NCBI RefSeq assembly: GCF_022814865.1
Contig: NZ_JAKVRD010000015.1
Location: 24,543 to 88,542, forward strand
Source of the DNA: Shimia aestuarii
GTDB taxonomy: Bacteria > Pseudomonadota > Alphaproteobacteria > Rhodobacterales > Rhodobacteraceae
Length of the DNA stretch: 64,000 nucleotides
Direction: 5' to 3'
Below the pieces are notes generated by a model that was not told the origin of the DNA, ran no database searches, and saw only the letters and a program-made list of their open reading frames with translations. Both the position numbers and the translations under genes were made by a program. Below, in pieces: positions 28,516-40,604 of this stretch. Position 1 is the first letter of the stretch; every line of letters starts with the position of its first letter.

Positions 28516-29391
28516 CTAGCGGAGCTGTCCGATACTAAAGTTCGGAGCGACTTTTTCCTTTTCAAGATAAGCCTCTAGCGCGTCTTTGTTGGGTTGGTGG
28601 GTGGTTTGGGTGTCTTCGGCGGCGAGGCCGCCGGTGATGAAAAGCGAATCGATATCTTCGCCCATGGCGCCGCGGATGTCGGTTTGGGCGCCGTCGCCGA
28701 TGGCGAGGATCGAGGCCGCGGGAATGTCCTTGCCGAGCGCGGCCAACCGGCGGCGGGCGAGGTCATAGATCGGCGGGTGCGGCTTGCCGAAATAGAGGCT
28801 TTCGCCGCCCATCTCGGTATAAAGACGCGCCAGCGCCCCGGCGCACCACTCGCGCACCTCTCCTCGATCCACGACAATATCGGGATTGGCACAAAGGAGC
28901 TTCAGCCCCTTGGTCTTGGCATAAAGGAAATCGGGCCGGTTCACCGCCGGATCGGCCATCGGATCGAACGGACCACAACAGACGATCCCCTCTGCCTCGG
29001 CCAGCGGAACGCGGGTTATCTCGACGGGGTTGTCAATGACTTCAAGGGGTTGGAAGAATTCCTCATCCCGCTCCCATTCACCCATGAAATAGACTTTCTC
29101 GCCCACGGCGCCGGTAAACATCGCGGCGCGGGCCGAGTCCCCAGAGGTCGCGATCGTATCATAGGCATCATCGGGCACGCCGAATTTGGCCATCTGCACC
29201 GCCACCCCAGCGCGGGGTTTGGGCGAGTTGGTCACAAGCACCACGATGCCACCCTTGCGGCGATAGGCCTGCAACGCGGCCACCGCCTCGGGATAGGCCG
29301 TGACCCCATTGTGCACACAGCCCCAGAGGTCCACGAAAAGCGCCTCGTAGCGGTCGGAAACGTCGGAAAGGGCAGAGATGATCTCGGTCAT
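28516..29391 (-). CDS. HAD-superfamily hydrolase, class IIA (TIGR01459-like)
   Basis: A 291-residue phosphatase of the NagD/class IIA group: motif I LFVDLWGCVHNG, motif II VTNSPKPR, a capping domain, then KPHPPIYDLA and motif IV AIGDGAQTDIRGA. The family is common in alphaproteobacteria; the physiological phosphoester is unknown. The frame continues upstream through the repeat at 29459, but the ATG at 29391 (MTEIISALSDV) with GGACCCTCCC upstream is the likely start. Confidence 0.87.
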   Translation of the reverse strand: MTEIISALSDVSDRYEALFVDLWGCVHNGVTAYPEAVAALQAYRRKGGIVVLVTNSPKPRAGVAVQMAKFGVPDDAYDTIATSGDSARAAMFTGAVGEKVYFMGEWERDEEFFQPLEVIDNPVEITRVPLAEAEGIVCCGPFDPMADPAVNRPDFLYAKTKGLKLLCANPDIVVDRGEVREWCAGALARLYTEMGGESLYFGKPHPPIYDLARRRLAALGKDIPAASILAIGDGAQTDIRGAMGEDIDSLFITGGLAAEDTQTTHQPNKDALEAYLEKEKVAPNFSIGQLR

Positions 29392-29458
29392 GGGAGGGTC
29401 CTGTTGGCCTGTCGCTGGTGGCGCAAGGTATGACAAAGCGGGCGCAGCGATACCAGTG

Positions 29459-29508
29459 AAAACCGGGGTCTGTATCGCGTCGGTATCACGTCGGTATTGC
29501 GTCAGTGC
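29459..29508 (-). repeat. Dispersed repeat, copy A
   Basis: Bases 29459-29503 on the minus strand are identical over 45 bases to 57656-57700 on the plus strand; adding 5 more bases gives 49 of 50. Inside are near-copies of a 12-base unit (ATACCGACGTG, ATACCGACGCG, ATACAGACC). This copy lies in the gap between the divergent HAD and acyl-CoA dehydrogenase genes. Confidence 0.9.
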
Positions 29509-29585
29509 TGCACTGCGGCGGCGCAACGTCGCGCTGGACAGGGGCGCGGCGACCATGAAACCGTGCCGAAGGGGAGGACAAGACC

Positions 29586-30731
29586 ATGGAACAGCACCTA
29601 TTTCTTGGCGAGGAACACAGCCTTCTGCGCGACCAGATCCGCCGCTTTGTGACCGAGCGGGTCAAACCCGTGGCAGACGCCTGGGAAGAAGACGGCATGG
29701 TCCCGCGCGCCATCCTGCGCGAGATGGGCGACCTCGGCTTTTTCGGGATCCGCTATCCGGCCGACTATGGCGGCAGTGAGATGGATACCCGCGCCACCGC
29801 CGTGCTTGCCGAAGAACTTGGCCGCTCGACCTATTCCGGCTTTGCGATCACGGCGCTGGTGCACACGGATATGGCCTCGGTCCATCTCTACAATGCGGGC
29901 AGCGAGGCACAGCGCGCCGCCCATATGCCGGACGTGATCGCTGGCAAGAAGATCGTCGCTGTCGGAGTCACTGAGCCCGGCGCAGGATCTGACGTCAAAG
30001 GCATCCGTAGCTTTGCCCGCCGCGAAGGGGATCACTACGTCCTCAACGGCTCCAAGATGTTTATCACGAACGGGGTGCATGCCGATCTCTACTGTGTCGC
30101 CGCCAAGACCGACCGCGACGGCCCGGCGAGCCAGTCAGTGACCATGTTTCTGCTTGAGAAGGGCATGGACGGCTTCACCGTGAGCCGTGCGCTCGACAAA
30201 CATGGTTGGCGTTCGTCTGATACGGCAGAACTCAGCTTTCAAGACGTGCGCGTTCCGGTCGAAAACGTCCTCGGTGAGGAAGGGCGCGGCTTCTACGCCA
30301 TCATGCAGAACTTTCAGAACGAACGCATCGTCATCGCCGCCATGGCCGTGGGCGAGGCGCAGGCGGCCATCGACCTGACGCTCGACTACGTGAAAGAGCG
30401 CAAAGCCTTCGGCGCACCGCTGTGGGAGAAACAGGCGATCCGGCAGCGCATGGCGATGCTCGCCGCACGGGTCTCGGCGGCGCGGGCCTTCGTCTACCAA
30501 GTCGCGGCGCGCGATGCCAATGGCGAGGACGTGGTGCGCGAGGTCTCGATGCTGAAGGCGCTCTGCGGTGAGTTGGTCAATGACGTGATGTATGACTGCC
30601 TGCAATTCCACGGCGGCGCGGGCTACCTGCGCGGCATGGCCATCGAACGCATGGCCCGCGATGCGCGCGTGCAGGCCATTGGCGGCGGCGCGACCGAGGT
30701 CATGCTCGAGGAAGTGGCGAAACGGATCTAG
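29586..30731 (+). CDS. Acyl-CoA dehydrogenase
   Basis: A 381-residue flavoprotein of acyl-CoA oxidation. The two signatures are GVTEPGAGSDVKGIRSFA and QFHGGAGYLRGMAIERMARD. Near the C terminus the sequence is IGGGATEVML, so the catalytic Glu is not at the medium-chain position (EGT) and is probably the alternative internal one used by long-chain and isovaleryl-type enzymes. The ATG at 29586 follows AGGACAAGACC. Electrons would pass to ETF. Substrate chain not assignable. Confidence 0.92.
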   Translation: MEQHLFLGEEHSLLRDQIRRFVTERVKPVADAWEEDGMVPRAILREMGDLGFFGIRYPADYGGSEMDTRATAVLAEELGRSTYSGFAITALVHTDMASVHLYNAGSEAQRAAHMPDVIAGKKIVAVGVTEPGAGSDVKGIRSFARREGDHYVLNGSKMFITNGVHADLYCVAAKTDRDGPASQSVTMFLLEKGMDGFTVSRALDKHGWRSSDTAELSFQDVRVPVENVLGEEGRGFYAIMQNFQNERIVIAAMAVGEAQAAIDLTLDYVKERKAFGAPLWEKQAIRQRMAMLAARVSAARAFVYQVAARDANGEDVVREVSMLKALCGELVNDVMYDCLQFHGGAGYLRGMAIERMARDARVQAIGGGATEVMLEEVAKRI

Positions 30732-30815
30732 GGCAATGGCTAGCCTCTTTGCCTATTGAAGAATGTCAGGATATGAAGGTTTGCCCACACATCTGTTTTC
30801 TCGCGTTCCCTTTGC

Positions 30816-31514
30816 ATGCAATTGATTGAAAGTTCGATTATCGGCCTGCGATCTGCCCGGCATCGTATGGCCAGCGGCTCAAAACGCCCTGTCGTGACCC
30901 TATTTCCGATGGTTCATATCGGCGAACCTGACTTCTATGAAACGGTTTACGCGCAGGCCTGCAAAGCAGATGTGGTTTTGACAGAAGGCATTCAGTCTCC
31001 GATGGTTCGACGTTTGACGCGTTCTTATCGATGGATCGATCTGGAAAATCTGGGACTCGTCCTGCAGCCAAGGTTTCCCACTCCCCCGCCAGGATGTCGG
31101 GTGTTGAATGCAGATTTAAGCGGGGATGAGTTTGAGGCCGCTTGGAGAGACTTGCCCCTCTGGCTTCGGTTTGCGGCGCCTCAGAGGTCAGCATTTGTGG
31201 GACTGAGGCACCGTCTAAGGCTTAGTCGACAGTCGTTGGTGAGCGGGGTCTCATCTTTGAACGACAAGGCAAGCCGGGCCAGCGCCTTCGAATGGGACAC
31301 GCCCGGCTATGATCTGGCCGGACCTATTCGACGGCTACGCGATGACCGGCTTTGCAGTATTCTGCTTGGATTGCTTGAAGAAAATCACGACCGGGAAATG
31401 TCGATCTCGGTGGTTTATGGCGCGTCCCATATGCCCGCCGTTTTGCGCCTATTGCGCACCTATGGTGAATACCGCCCTGCCGGGAGTGAATGGCTCACGG
31501 CGATTTCTCTCTGA
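30816..31514 (+). CDS. TraB/GumN-like domain protein, orphan
   Basis: A 232-residue protein I do not match to a named gene. VVTLFPMVHIGEPDFYETVY, VVLTEG and the late VVYGASHMPAVLRLL resemble the His, Glu and GxxH elements of the TraB/GumN/Tiki superfamily, whose members include metalloproteases; the middle (residues 70-170) shows no family I know. No signal peptide or membrane helix is evident. The start has no good ribosome site; ATG 30867 is an alternative. Base composition is visibly lower in GC and codon choice looser than neighbours, suggesting transfer. Monocistronic, with a terminator. Confidence 0.6.
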   Translation: MQLIESSIIGLRSARHRMASGSKRPVVTLFPMVHIGEPDFYETVYAQACKADVVLTEGIQSPMVRRLTRSYRWIDLENLGLVLQPRFPTPPPGCRVLNADLSGDEFEAAWRDLPLWLRFAAPQRSAFVGLRHRLRLSRQSLVSGVSSLNDKASRASAFEWDTPGYDLAGPIRRLRDDRLCSILLGLLEENHDREMSISVVYGASHMPAVLRLLRTYGEYRPAGSEWLTAISL

Positions 31515-31516
31515 AA

Positions 31517-31549
31517 GAAAAAGGGCGCCATGAGGGGCGCCCTTTTGAT
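31517..31549. terminator. Bidirectional terminator between the orphan gene and ppaC
   Basis: AAAAGGGCGCC (31519-31529) pairs with GGCGCCCTTTT (31536-31546), 6-base loop. A-run left and T-run right serve both convergent genes. Confidence 0.85.
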
Positions 31550-31567
31550 TACCTATCTCAGAAGCGA

Positions 31568-32488
31568 TCAGACCTTGAGGTTCGGGATGATCTGTTTCTT
31601 GCGCGACATGATGCCGGGGAGGACGACGCTGTCGCCGTCGACAGTGGCACCAAAGCTCTTTTCGGCGACGCCTTTGACGAGGTCGTTCGGCACGAAGAGG
31701 GTCGCTTCTTCGTTGAGAATGTCGACGACGAAAAGCAGGACTTCATCCACTCCGTCTTCTTTCGCGACATCGGCAAAGGAAGTCATCAGGCTCGCTTTGC
31801 GGTCAAGGACGAGTTTCGGCGCGGTGGTCTCAAGCACGGAGACGCGGAACTTGGTGCCGTCGACTTCGTATTCTTTCGAGTCCATGCGGATCAGTTCGGC
31901 ATCCGAGAAGGCCGAGATGTCGGATTTGGCTTCGAAAAGCTCGGAGGCATATTGGCCAAGGTCGATGTTCAGTTCCGAGGCGAGCTTTTCGGCCAGCGCC
32001 TTGTCCACGTCGGTCGTGGTCGGCGAACGGAACTCAAGCGTGTCGGAGAGGATGCAAGAGAGCATCGCGCCCTTGATATTGTCGGGCATCTTGTCGGCAT
32101 CGTCGCCCATCAGATCATACATGATGGTTGCGGTGCAGGCGAGCGGGCGGATGGTGATGTCGATCGGGCCCTTGGTTTCAAGGCCACCGACGAGCTTGTG
32201 GTGGTCGATGATGGCGGTGATATCGGCGTCGTTGATCGCCTCGGGAAGCTCGGCGGGGTTGTTGGTGTCGACGATGACGACCGGGGTATCGGCGGCGACG
32301 TCGCTGATGATCTCGGGCTTTTCAAAGCCCCATTTCTCGATCACGAAGGCGGCTTCGGTGTTCGGCTCGCCAAGCAGGACGGGCTTGGCAGCGACGCCTT
32401 TGATTTCGTTCAGATACCACGCCCAGATGATGGGCGAGCCGGTGGAATCGGTATCGGGCGACTTGTGGCCGAAAACGAGGGTGGTCAT
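31568..32488 (-). CDS. ppaC: Manganese-dependent inorganic pyrophosphatase (family II)
   Basis: A 306-residue DHH-family enzyme hydrolysing pyrophosphate. Metal ligands are in FGHKSPDTDS, VVIVDTNNPAEL and IIDHHKLVGG, and the C-terminal substrate motif SRKKQIIP is present. No CBS insertion. The ATG at 32488 has AGGA ten bases upstream; the frame could be read from a TTG two codons earlier. It would remove the pyrophosphate released by Sat, Prs-dependent and other syntheses. Confidence 0.94.
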   Translation of the reverse strand: MTTLVFGHKSPDTDSTGSPIIWAWYLNEIKGVAAKPVLLGEPNTEAAFVIEKWGFEKPEIISDVAADTPVVIVDTNNPAELPEAINDADITAIIDHHKLVGGLETKGPIDITIRPLACTATIMYDLMGDDADKMPDNIKGAMLSCILSDTLEFRSPTTTDVDKALAEKLASELNIDLGQYASELFEAKSDISAFSDAELIRMDSKEYEVDGTKFRVSVLETTAPKLVLDRKASLMTSFADVAKEDGVDEVLLFVVDILNEEATLFVPNDLVKGVAEKSFGATVDGDSVVLPGIMSRKKQIIPNLKV

Positions 32489-32641
32489 GAGCAATAGTCC
32501 TTCATCGAACGGGGAGAATTTGCGCGCGTTATAGGGGCGACGGGGCGCCTTGTCACGCCCCGCTTGGCTGGATCAGGAGGGAAGGACAAAAAGCCCCGCC
32601 CCTGATGCCGCATTGCAGCAATGATGGCGATCAGGTGACGC

Positions 32642-33451
32642 TCAGGCGGGGACTTTGGCCATCGTCTTGCGGATTTCGGCGGCGACCTCTGCTGCATGGG
32701 TGATCGGCCCCATATGCCCCGCGGTGGCAAGTGTCGCGCGCCGCGCATTGGGAATACGGGCGGCAAGACCGTCCTGCACCGTTTTCATCAGGGCCGGCGA
32801 TTGTCCTCCGTCCATCAACACGCAGGGCGCGGTGATCTGGCCAAGACGCGGGATCAGGTTGGTGTTGTCATCGGCCAAAGCAGGCTGGCTCGCCCCGATA
32901 AAGGGAATGAGCCGCGTCGCGGTTTTCTGAAGCTCCTCGGGCAAAGCGTCCCAAGGCCGCCCATCGCCCCAGACCCGCAGGAAGATCCGCGCGCCCATTG
33001 CCGGATCGCCCGCCTCGATATGGGCGTTGATCTCGTCCATGTGAGCACAGTTCCATTGATGAAGCTCTGGCGCATCCTCCCGCGCCACGGCCATCAAGAC
33101 CGGCTCGAAGAGCGACAAGCTGCGCACCATTTCAGGTTTCTCGAGCGCGATCAGCAGCGACAGCACGCCGCCAAAGCTATGCCCGATCAGGTCAACCGGC
33201 TCGGTGATGAGCGGCAAGAGCGCCTTCAGCGTTTCTTCGGTGAGATCGCCATGCCCGCCCCAAACCGGGCTTTTGCCATGGCCCGGCAGATCAAGCGCGG
33301 TGATGGTCAGGTCGTCCTCAAGCTGTTGAGCGACGCCGCGCCACGCCCCGGAATGGGCCAGCGAGCAATGCAGGGCGATCGCCTTGCGCGAGCCAGTTCC
33401 GTAGGTCCGCGCATGAAGCGCAAGCGGCGCTTCCATCGTGCTGGCCGTCAT
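32642..33451 (-). CDS. Alpha/beta-fold hydrolase
   Basis: A 269-residue cytoplasmic hydrolase with ALHCSLAHSGAW near the oxyanion hole, TALDLPGHGKS, nucleophile elbow GHSFGG and a C-terminal catalytic His in ATAGHMGPITHA. An Asp in CVLMDGGQSP is the likely third residue. Substrate unknown. It begins 3 bases after the HCCA isomerase-like gene, so the two form a unit, perhaps for breakdown of an aromatic or xenobiotic compound (inference). Confidence 0.8.
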   Translation of the reverse strand: MTASTMEAPLALHARTYGTGSRKAIALHCSLAHSGAWRGVAQQLEDDLTITALDLPGHGKSPVWGGHGDLTEETLKALLPLITEPVDLIGHSFGGVLSLLIALEKPEMVRSLSLFEPVLMAVAREDAPELHQWNCAHMDEINAHIEAGDPAMGARIFLRVWGDGRPWDALPEELQKTATRLIPFIGASQPALADDNTNLIPRLGQITAPCVLMDGGQSPALMKTVQDGLAARIPNARRATLATAGHMGPITHAAEVAAEIRKTMAKVPA

Positions 33452-33454
33452 GTC

Positions 33455-34051
33455 TCAGAGCTCCCCGGCGAGATGCAGGTCGAGATGGGCAAGGCGATCC
33501 TGCCCGAAGAAGCGCGCGCCATCGTCCGTGATATAGAAAGGCGAGCCAAACGCACCGGCCTCGACCGCCTCCTCAAGATTGCGGGGGTAGGTTTCCGCGC
33601 CAAGCAGCAAGCCACTGTCAGCGAGGCTCGGGTCGAACCCTGTCTCCTCGAGACAGGCCCGGATCACACTGTCTTCGGCAATGTCCTTCTCATCGGCCCA
33701 GCAGGCCCGCAAGAGCGCCTGCACAAGCGCGCCGGTATCGCCGCCTGCCTTCTGCGCCGCGATGATCGCGTAGGACGAGGGCGCGGCATTGGTCGGCCAA
33801 TGCGCGGGTTTGAGGTTGAACGGCAGGTCGGCCACCTTGGCCTGACGCAGGAGATCCTGCGCGCGATAGTCCATGCGCGCGGGATGTCTATCGGCCGGGG
33901 CGGTGCCGCCGGTCCGCGCAAAAAGCGCGATCACATCCAGAGGCTTGTAGGTGATCTCGGCGCCGTGACGTGCGGCGATCGCCTCGAGACGGTCGCCCGC
34001 AAGGTAGGCATAGGGCGAAATCGTCGAAAAATAGTAGTCTATATGTGTCAT
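33455..34051 (-). CDS. 2-hydroxychromene-2-carboxylate isomerase family (DsbA/GST-kappa fold)
   Basis: A 198-residue thioredoxin-fold protein. [20 protein letters not shown] has the Ser of the SP motif that replaces the DsbA cysteine pair, and [20 protein letters not shown] is the conserved C-terminal segment. Family members isomerise a naphthalene-degradation intermediate using glutathione; in non-degraders the role is open. The ATG at 34051 with AAGGGAAC upstream is preferred to the frame start at 34099. Confidence 0.85.
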   Translation of the reverse strand: MTHIDYYFSTISPYAYLAGDRLEAIAARHGAEITYKPLDVIALFARTGGTAPADRHPARMDYRAQDLLRQAKVADLPFNLKPAHWPTNAAPSSYAIIAAQKAGGDTGALVQALLRACWADEKDIAEDSVIRACLEETGFDPSLADSGLLLGAETYPRNLEEAVEAGAFGSPFYITDDGARFFGQDRLAHLDLHLAGEL

Positions 34052-34178
34052 TTGTTCCCTTCGCGCGCGCGGCATGTCTTTGCCAGAGGGTATGCCCATG
34101 TTAAGCGGTGTGCAATGTCACGAATCTGTCACCGCAGGGAATGCGACGCGGCGACAATACGCCCTGGGGACCACATAT

Positions 34179-35201
34179 ATGGCACACATTCTCGAACCCA
34201 AACTCATCACAGGCACGTCGAATAAGCCGCTCGCCAACGCGATCTGCCGCCGCATGTCCATGCATCGCGGCAAGACCCTCGGCCTTGTCGATGCCCGTGT
34301 CGAACGGTTCAACGATCAGGAAATCTTTGTCGAAGTGTTCGAGAACGTGCGCGGCGAGGACATGTTCATCGTCCAATCGACATCGCGCCCGGCCAATGAC
34401 AACCTGATGGAGCTTCTGATCATGGCCGACGCGCTGCGCCGGTCCTCGGCCAAGCGCATCACCGCCGTGATCCCCTATTTCGGCTATGCCCGCCAAGATC
34501 GCCGCGCCAAGGCCCGGACACCGATTTCGGCCAAGCTCGTCGCCAACATGCTCGTCGAGGCAGGCATCGAACGGGTTCTGACGATGGACCTGCACGCGGC
34601 CCAGATTCAGGGCTTCTTTGATATTCCCGTGGACAACCTCTATGCCTCGCCGATCTTCGCGCTCGACATCATGGCACAGTTCCCCGGCGATGCGCTCAAC
34701 GATGTGATGGTGGTGTCGCCCGATGTCGGCGGCGTGGCCCGTGCCCGCGAGCTTGCCAAGCGGATCAACGCCCCGCTCTCGATCGTGGACAAGCGCCGCG
34801 AAAAGCCCGGCGAAGTCGCCGAGATGACGGTGATCGGCAACGTCGAAGGCAAGAAATGCCTGATTGTGGACGACATGTGCGACACGGCGGGCACCCTCTG
34901 CAAGGCAGCAGAAGTGCTGCTCGAGCACGGCGCGACCGAGGTCCATTCCTACATCACCCATGGCGTCATGTCCGGCCCGGCGGTTGAGCGGATCACCAAT
35001 TCGGTGATGAAATCGCTGGTTATCACGGATTCGATCGAACCCACCGAGGCCGTGAAATCCGCCGAGAATATCCGCATCCTGCCGACCGCGCCGCTTTTTG
35101 CGCAAGCGATCCTCAACATCTGGAACGGCACCAGTGTCTCGTCGCTGTTTGAGACCGAGACGCTTGAACCCGCCTACGAAGGCCTGTTCAAGACGCGCTA
35201 A
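34179..35201 (+). CDS. prs: Ribose-phosphate pyrophosphokinase
   Basis: A 340-residue enzyme making PRPP from ribose 5-phosphate and ATP for nucleotides, histidine and tryptophan. Motifs: [35 protein letters not shown], the metal-binding [17 protein letters not shown] and the PRPP loop [14 protein letters not shown]. The start is the ATG at 34179 ([12 protein letters not shown]); 35 upstream in-frame codons look like non-coding sequence. Confidence 0.95.
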   Translation: MAHILEPKLITGTSNKPLANAICRRMSMHRGKTLGLVDARVERFNDQEIFVEVFENVRGEDMFIVQSTSRPANDNLMELLIMADALRRSSAKRITAVIPYFGYARQDRRAKARTPISAKLVANMLVEAGIERVLTMDLHAAQIQGFFDIPVDNLYASPIFALDIMAQFPGDALNDVMVVSPDVGGVARARELAKRINAPLSIVDKRREKPGEVAEMTVIGNVEGKKCLIVDDMCDTAGTLCKAAEVLLEHGATEVHSYITHGVMSGPAVERITNSVMKSLVITDSIEPTEAVKSAENIRILPTAPLFAQAILNIWNGTSVSSLFETETLEPAYEGLFKTR

Positions 35202-35224
35202 GCGTGGCCAGAGCCAAGAATGAC

Positions 35225-35254
35225 AAGGGCGCCCATTGTGGCGCCCTTTTTTGT
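35225..35254. terminator. Terminator between prs and the lectin gene
   Basis: AAGGGCGCC (35225-35233) and GGCGCCCTT (35240-35248) form a perfect 9-base stem with a 6-base loop, followed by TTTTG. It serves prs and is 1 base beyond the stop of the convergent lectin gene. Confidence 0.88.
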
Positions 35255-35255
35255 C

Positions 35256-35606
35256 CTATTCGATCTGCCAATCATCGGCGTGGTGCAATTCACCAATCGC
35301 GAACCAACTCATCCGAACCCGCGCGATCCGCGTGTCGCCCCATGTGCGAAACACAAGGTCAAATCCGGTTGCGCTGATATGCTCTGCCTTGACCTCCGCG
35401 CGGGTGTTATGCGCGCTATCCATGTCCGAAAGCGAAAGACCGACCTGTACGGAGGGCGGTTGGCGGAACGGTTCAGAGAAAGTGACGGTCTTGCGGCGCT
35501 CGCGGGGGCCGGTGCCAGTCCACATGTCACCGCCGTCTTCAAAATCCGAAAAGAGGGGCACGTCACCTTGCGCCACCCCGATAAGATGATTTCTTAGTCG
35601 CTTCAT
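35256..35606 (-). CDS. H-type lectin domain protein
   Basis: A 116-residue protein with the H-type lectin pattern: VTFSEPFRQPPSVQVGLSLS, a central Asp, FDLVFRTWGDTRIARVRMSW and a final AIGEL. The fold is known from snail agglutinin and Dictyostelium discoidins and binds GalNAc. No signal peptide is visible, so it is cytoplasmic or exported by an unusual route. The ATG at 35606 (MKRLRNHLIGVAQG) with GGAAG upstream is preferred to the frame start at 35645. Confidence 0.8.
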   Translation of the reverse strand: MKRLRNHLIGVAQGDVPLFSDFEDGGDMWTGTGPRERRKTVTFSEPFRQPPSVQVGLSLSDMDSAHNTRAEVKAEHISATGFDLVFRTWGDTRIARVRMSWFAIGELHHADDWQIE

Positions 35607-35710
35607 TTCATCTTCCAGTAGTCGCATTGACCTAACGGAATTCACAGGGCCTTGGCAATTGGAAATAGACCGAATGACGTCAGATCAGGGCGCCAACACC
35701 GTCGTTGAAT

Positions 35711-35744
35711 AAGAAAAGGCCCCTTCCGCGCGGGAAGGGGCCTT
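35711..35744 (-). terminator. Terminator of the atp operon
   Basis: A perfect 12-base stem AAGGCCCCTTCC/GGAAGGGGCCTT (35716-35727 with 35733-35744). On the minus strand TTCTTATTC follows. It lies 25 bases after the atpC stop. Confidence 0.88.
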
Positions 35745-35769
35745 GTTCCGGTCCTGTCGGTCCGTTGGA

Positions 35770-36165
35770 TCAATCCATGGAGTCGAGCAGGTGAACCATG
35801 TCGGCGACGAATTTCTCCGCCGCGTCCTTGTCTTCCGCATCGGCGTTCTCGGCTGCGGCGCGGGCTGCAGAGAGAACATCCTCAAGATCGGCCTTGGTCA
35901 CGTCGACACCCACATGGGCGTGCTCGGCGATCACCGAAATCGAATCCGCCGAAATCTCGGCGAAACCGCGGGTGACGACAAAGTCTTTTTCGCCGTCAGA
36001 CGATTGAACCTTCACCACGCCGGGGCGCAGCGAGGTCAGCGTCGCCGCATGCCCCGGCATGGCGGTCATGTCGCCATCTGCGCCGGGGATTTGCACGGCG
36101 GTCACCTGAAGCGAAGCGAGGCTCCGCTCAGGGCTGACCAGGTCAAATTGCATCGTGTTTGCCAT
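35770..36165 (-). CDS. atpC: F1 ATP synthase epsilon subunit
   Basis: A 131-residue subunit of the central stalk. The N-terminal beta-sandwich ([34 protein letters not shown]) is complete; the C-terminal helical part is short and acidic, as in related alphaproteobacteria. Ribosome site AAGGAGG lies between atpD and atpC. Last gene of atpHAGDC. Confidence 0.93.
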   Translation of the reverse strand: MANTMQFDLVSPERSLASLQVTAVQIPGADGDMTAMPGHAATLTSLRPGVVKVQSSDGEKDFVVTRGFAEISADSISVIAEHAHVGVDVTKADLEDVLSAARAAAENADAEDKDAAEKFVADMVHLLDSMD

Positions 36166-36176
36166 TTCGGGCCTCC

Positions 36177-37616
<1,440 letters not shown>

Positions 37617-38492
37617 TTAGAGCGCTTCAGCGCCCGAGATGATTTCAATAAGCTCGTTGGTAATCACAGCCTGACGCGAGCGGTTATACTCGATGGTCAG
37701 CTTGTCGATCATATCGCCTGCGTTGCGGGTCGCGTTGTCCATTGCGGACATCCGCGCGCCCTGCTCCGAAGCGCCGTTTTCCAGCAGTGCTGCGAAGATC
37801 TGTGTCGCGACGCCGCGCGGCAGCAGGTCGGCAAGGATTGCCTCTTCGCTGGGCTCGTAGTCGTACAGGGTCGACGCACCATCGGCCTCGGCACCCTCAA
37901 AGGAGGCCGGGATGATCTGCTGTGCGGTTGGAACCTGGGTCACGACGTTGACGAACTGCGCATAGAAGATCGTCGCAACGTCGAACTCACCGTTGTCGAA
38001 CCGGCCGAGGATGTCGCGCGCAATACCTTGCGCGTCGTCATAGCCGACACGTTTCACTTCGGTCAGGTCCACATGGCCAACGAACTGGTCACCCAGCTCA
38101 CGCTTGAGCGCGTCGCGGCCTTTCTTGCCGACGGTCAGGACCTTGACGGTCTTGCCCTCAGCGGAAAGTTCCGCAGCTTTCGCGCGCGCCAGCTTTGCGA
38201 TGTTCGCGTTAAAGCCACCGCAGAGGCCGCGTTCAGCGGTCATCACCACGAGAAGGTGGGTCTGATCGCTGCCGGTCCCCGACAGAAGCTTGGGCGCAGA
38301 GTCGGAGCCGCCGACCGATGCCGCGAGCCCACCGAGAACGGCATTGAACCGCTCGGTATAGGGGCGCGACGCCTCGGCAGCATCCTGCGCGCGGCGAAGT
38401 TTCGCCGCGGCAACCATCTGCATGGCTTTGGTGATCTTCCGAGTGTTTTTCACACTCTCGATCCGGTTTTTTAGGTCCTTCAGACTAGGCAT
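37617..38492 (-). CDS. atpG: F1 ATP synthase gamma subunit
   Basis: A 291-residue rotor subunit. The N-terminal helix starts [19 protein letters not shown] and the C-terminal signature is [20 protein letters not shown]; both helices form the coiled-coil shaft. The stretch [16 protein letters not shown] is typical. It lies between atpA and atpD as in other operons. Confidence 0.96.
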   Translation of the reverse strand: MPSLKDLKNRIESVKNTRKITKAMQMVAAAKLRRAQDAAEASRPYTERFNAVLGGLAASVGGSDSAPKLLSGTGSDQTHLLVVMTAERGLCGGFNANIAKLARAKAAELSAEGKTVKVLTVGKKGRDALKRELGDQFVGHVDLTEVKRVGYDDAQGIARDILGRFDNGEFDVATIFYAQFVNVVTQVPTAQQIIPASFEGAEADGASTLYDYEPSEEAILADLLPRGVATQIFAALLENGASEQGARMSAMDNATRNAGDMIDKLTIEYNRSRQAVITNELIEIISGAEAL

Positions 38493-38504
38493 TGTCCGAA
38501 CCCC

Positions 38505-40043
<1,539 letters not shown>

Positions 40044-40604
40044 TTATCCGACCTCTTTCATTGCATTCTGGAGGGAGGCGAGCTTGGAGGCGATCGAGGT
40101 ATCGATCATCTTGGAGCCCACTTTAACGACAAGACCGCCGACAAGAGACTTGTCAACGGCCGCATTGATCTTGACGTCCTTGCCGACACGCGCGGCAAGA
40201 GTCTTGGCAAGTTTTTCGCTCTGCGCCTTGGTGAGCGGCTTGGCGGTCACCACGTCTGCAGTCACCTCGCCCTTGTCCTCAGCGATGAGTTCGCGCAGGC
40301 GCGAGATCAGCTGGGGCAGGACAAACAGGCGGCGCTTTTCGGCCATCAGGGCCAGCACGTTCTTCAGCACCGGCTGAAGACCCATTTTCTTGGCGATTTC
40401 GGCAATGGCCTTGGCCTGGTCGTCGCGGCTATAGAGCGGCGAGGAAATCAGGTCGCGCAGTTCTGCACTGTCGTCCAGTGCGCTGCTCAGGTCGTCAAGG
40501 CCACCTTCCAGTTTGGAAAGCGTCTTGTTCTCTTTCGCGATCTCGAAGACCGCGGTGGCATAGCGTTCGGCGATGCCGGAGGAGATCGAAGCTGGTTCGG
40601 ACAC
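40044..40604 (-). CDS. atpH: F1 ATP synthase delta subunit
   Basis: A 186-residue peripheral-stalk subunit with the family start [20 protein letters not shown] and C-terminal signature [20 protein letters not shown]. The annotated-length start is a GTG at 40604 ([10 protein letters not shown]) with AAGG six bases upstream; another GTG lies two codons before it, and the frame stays open to 40730 without family resemblance. First gene of atpHAGDC; F0 genes are not in the window. Confidence 0.92.
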   Translation of the reverse strand: MSEPASISSGIAERYATAVFEIAKENKTLSKLEGGLDDLSSALDDSAELRDLISSPLYSRDDQAKAIAEIAKKMGLQPVLKNVLALMAEKRRLFVLPQLISRLRELIAEDKGEVTADVVTAKPLTKAQSEKLAKTLAARVGKDVKINAAVDKSLVGGLVVKVGSKMIDTSIASKLASLQNAMKEVG

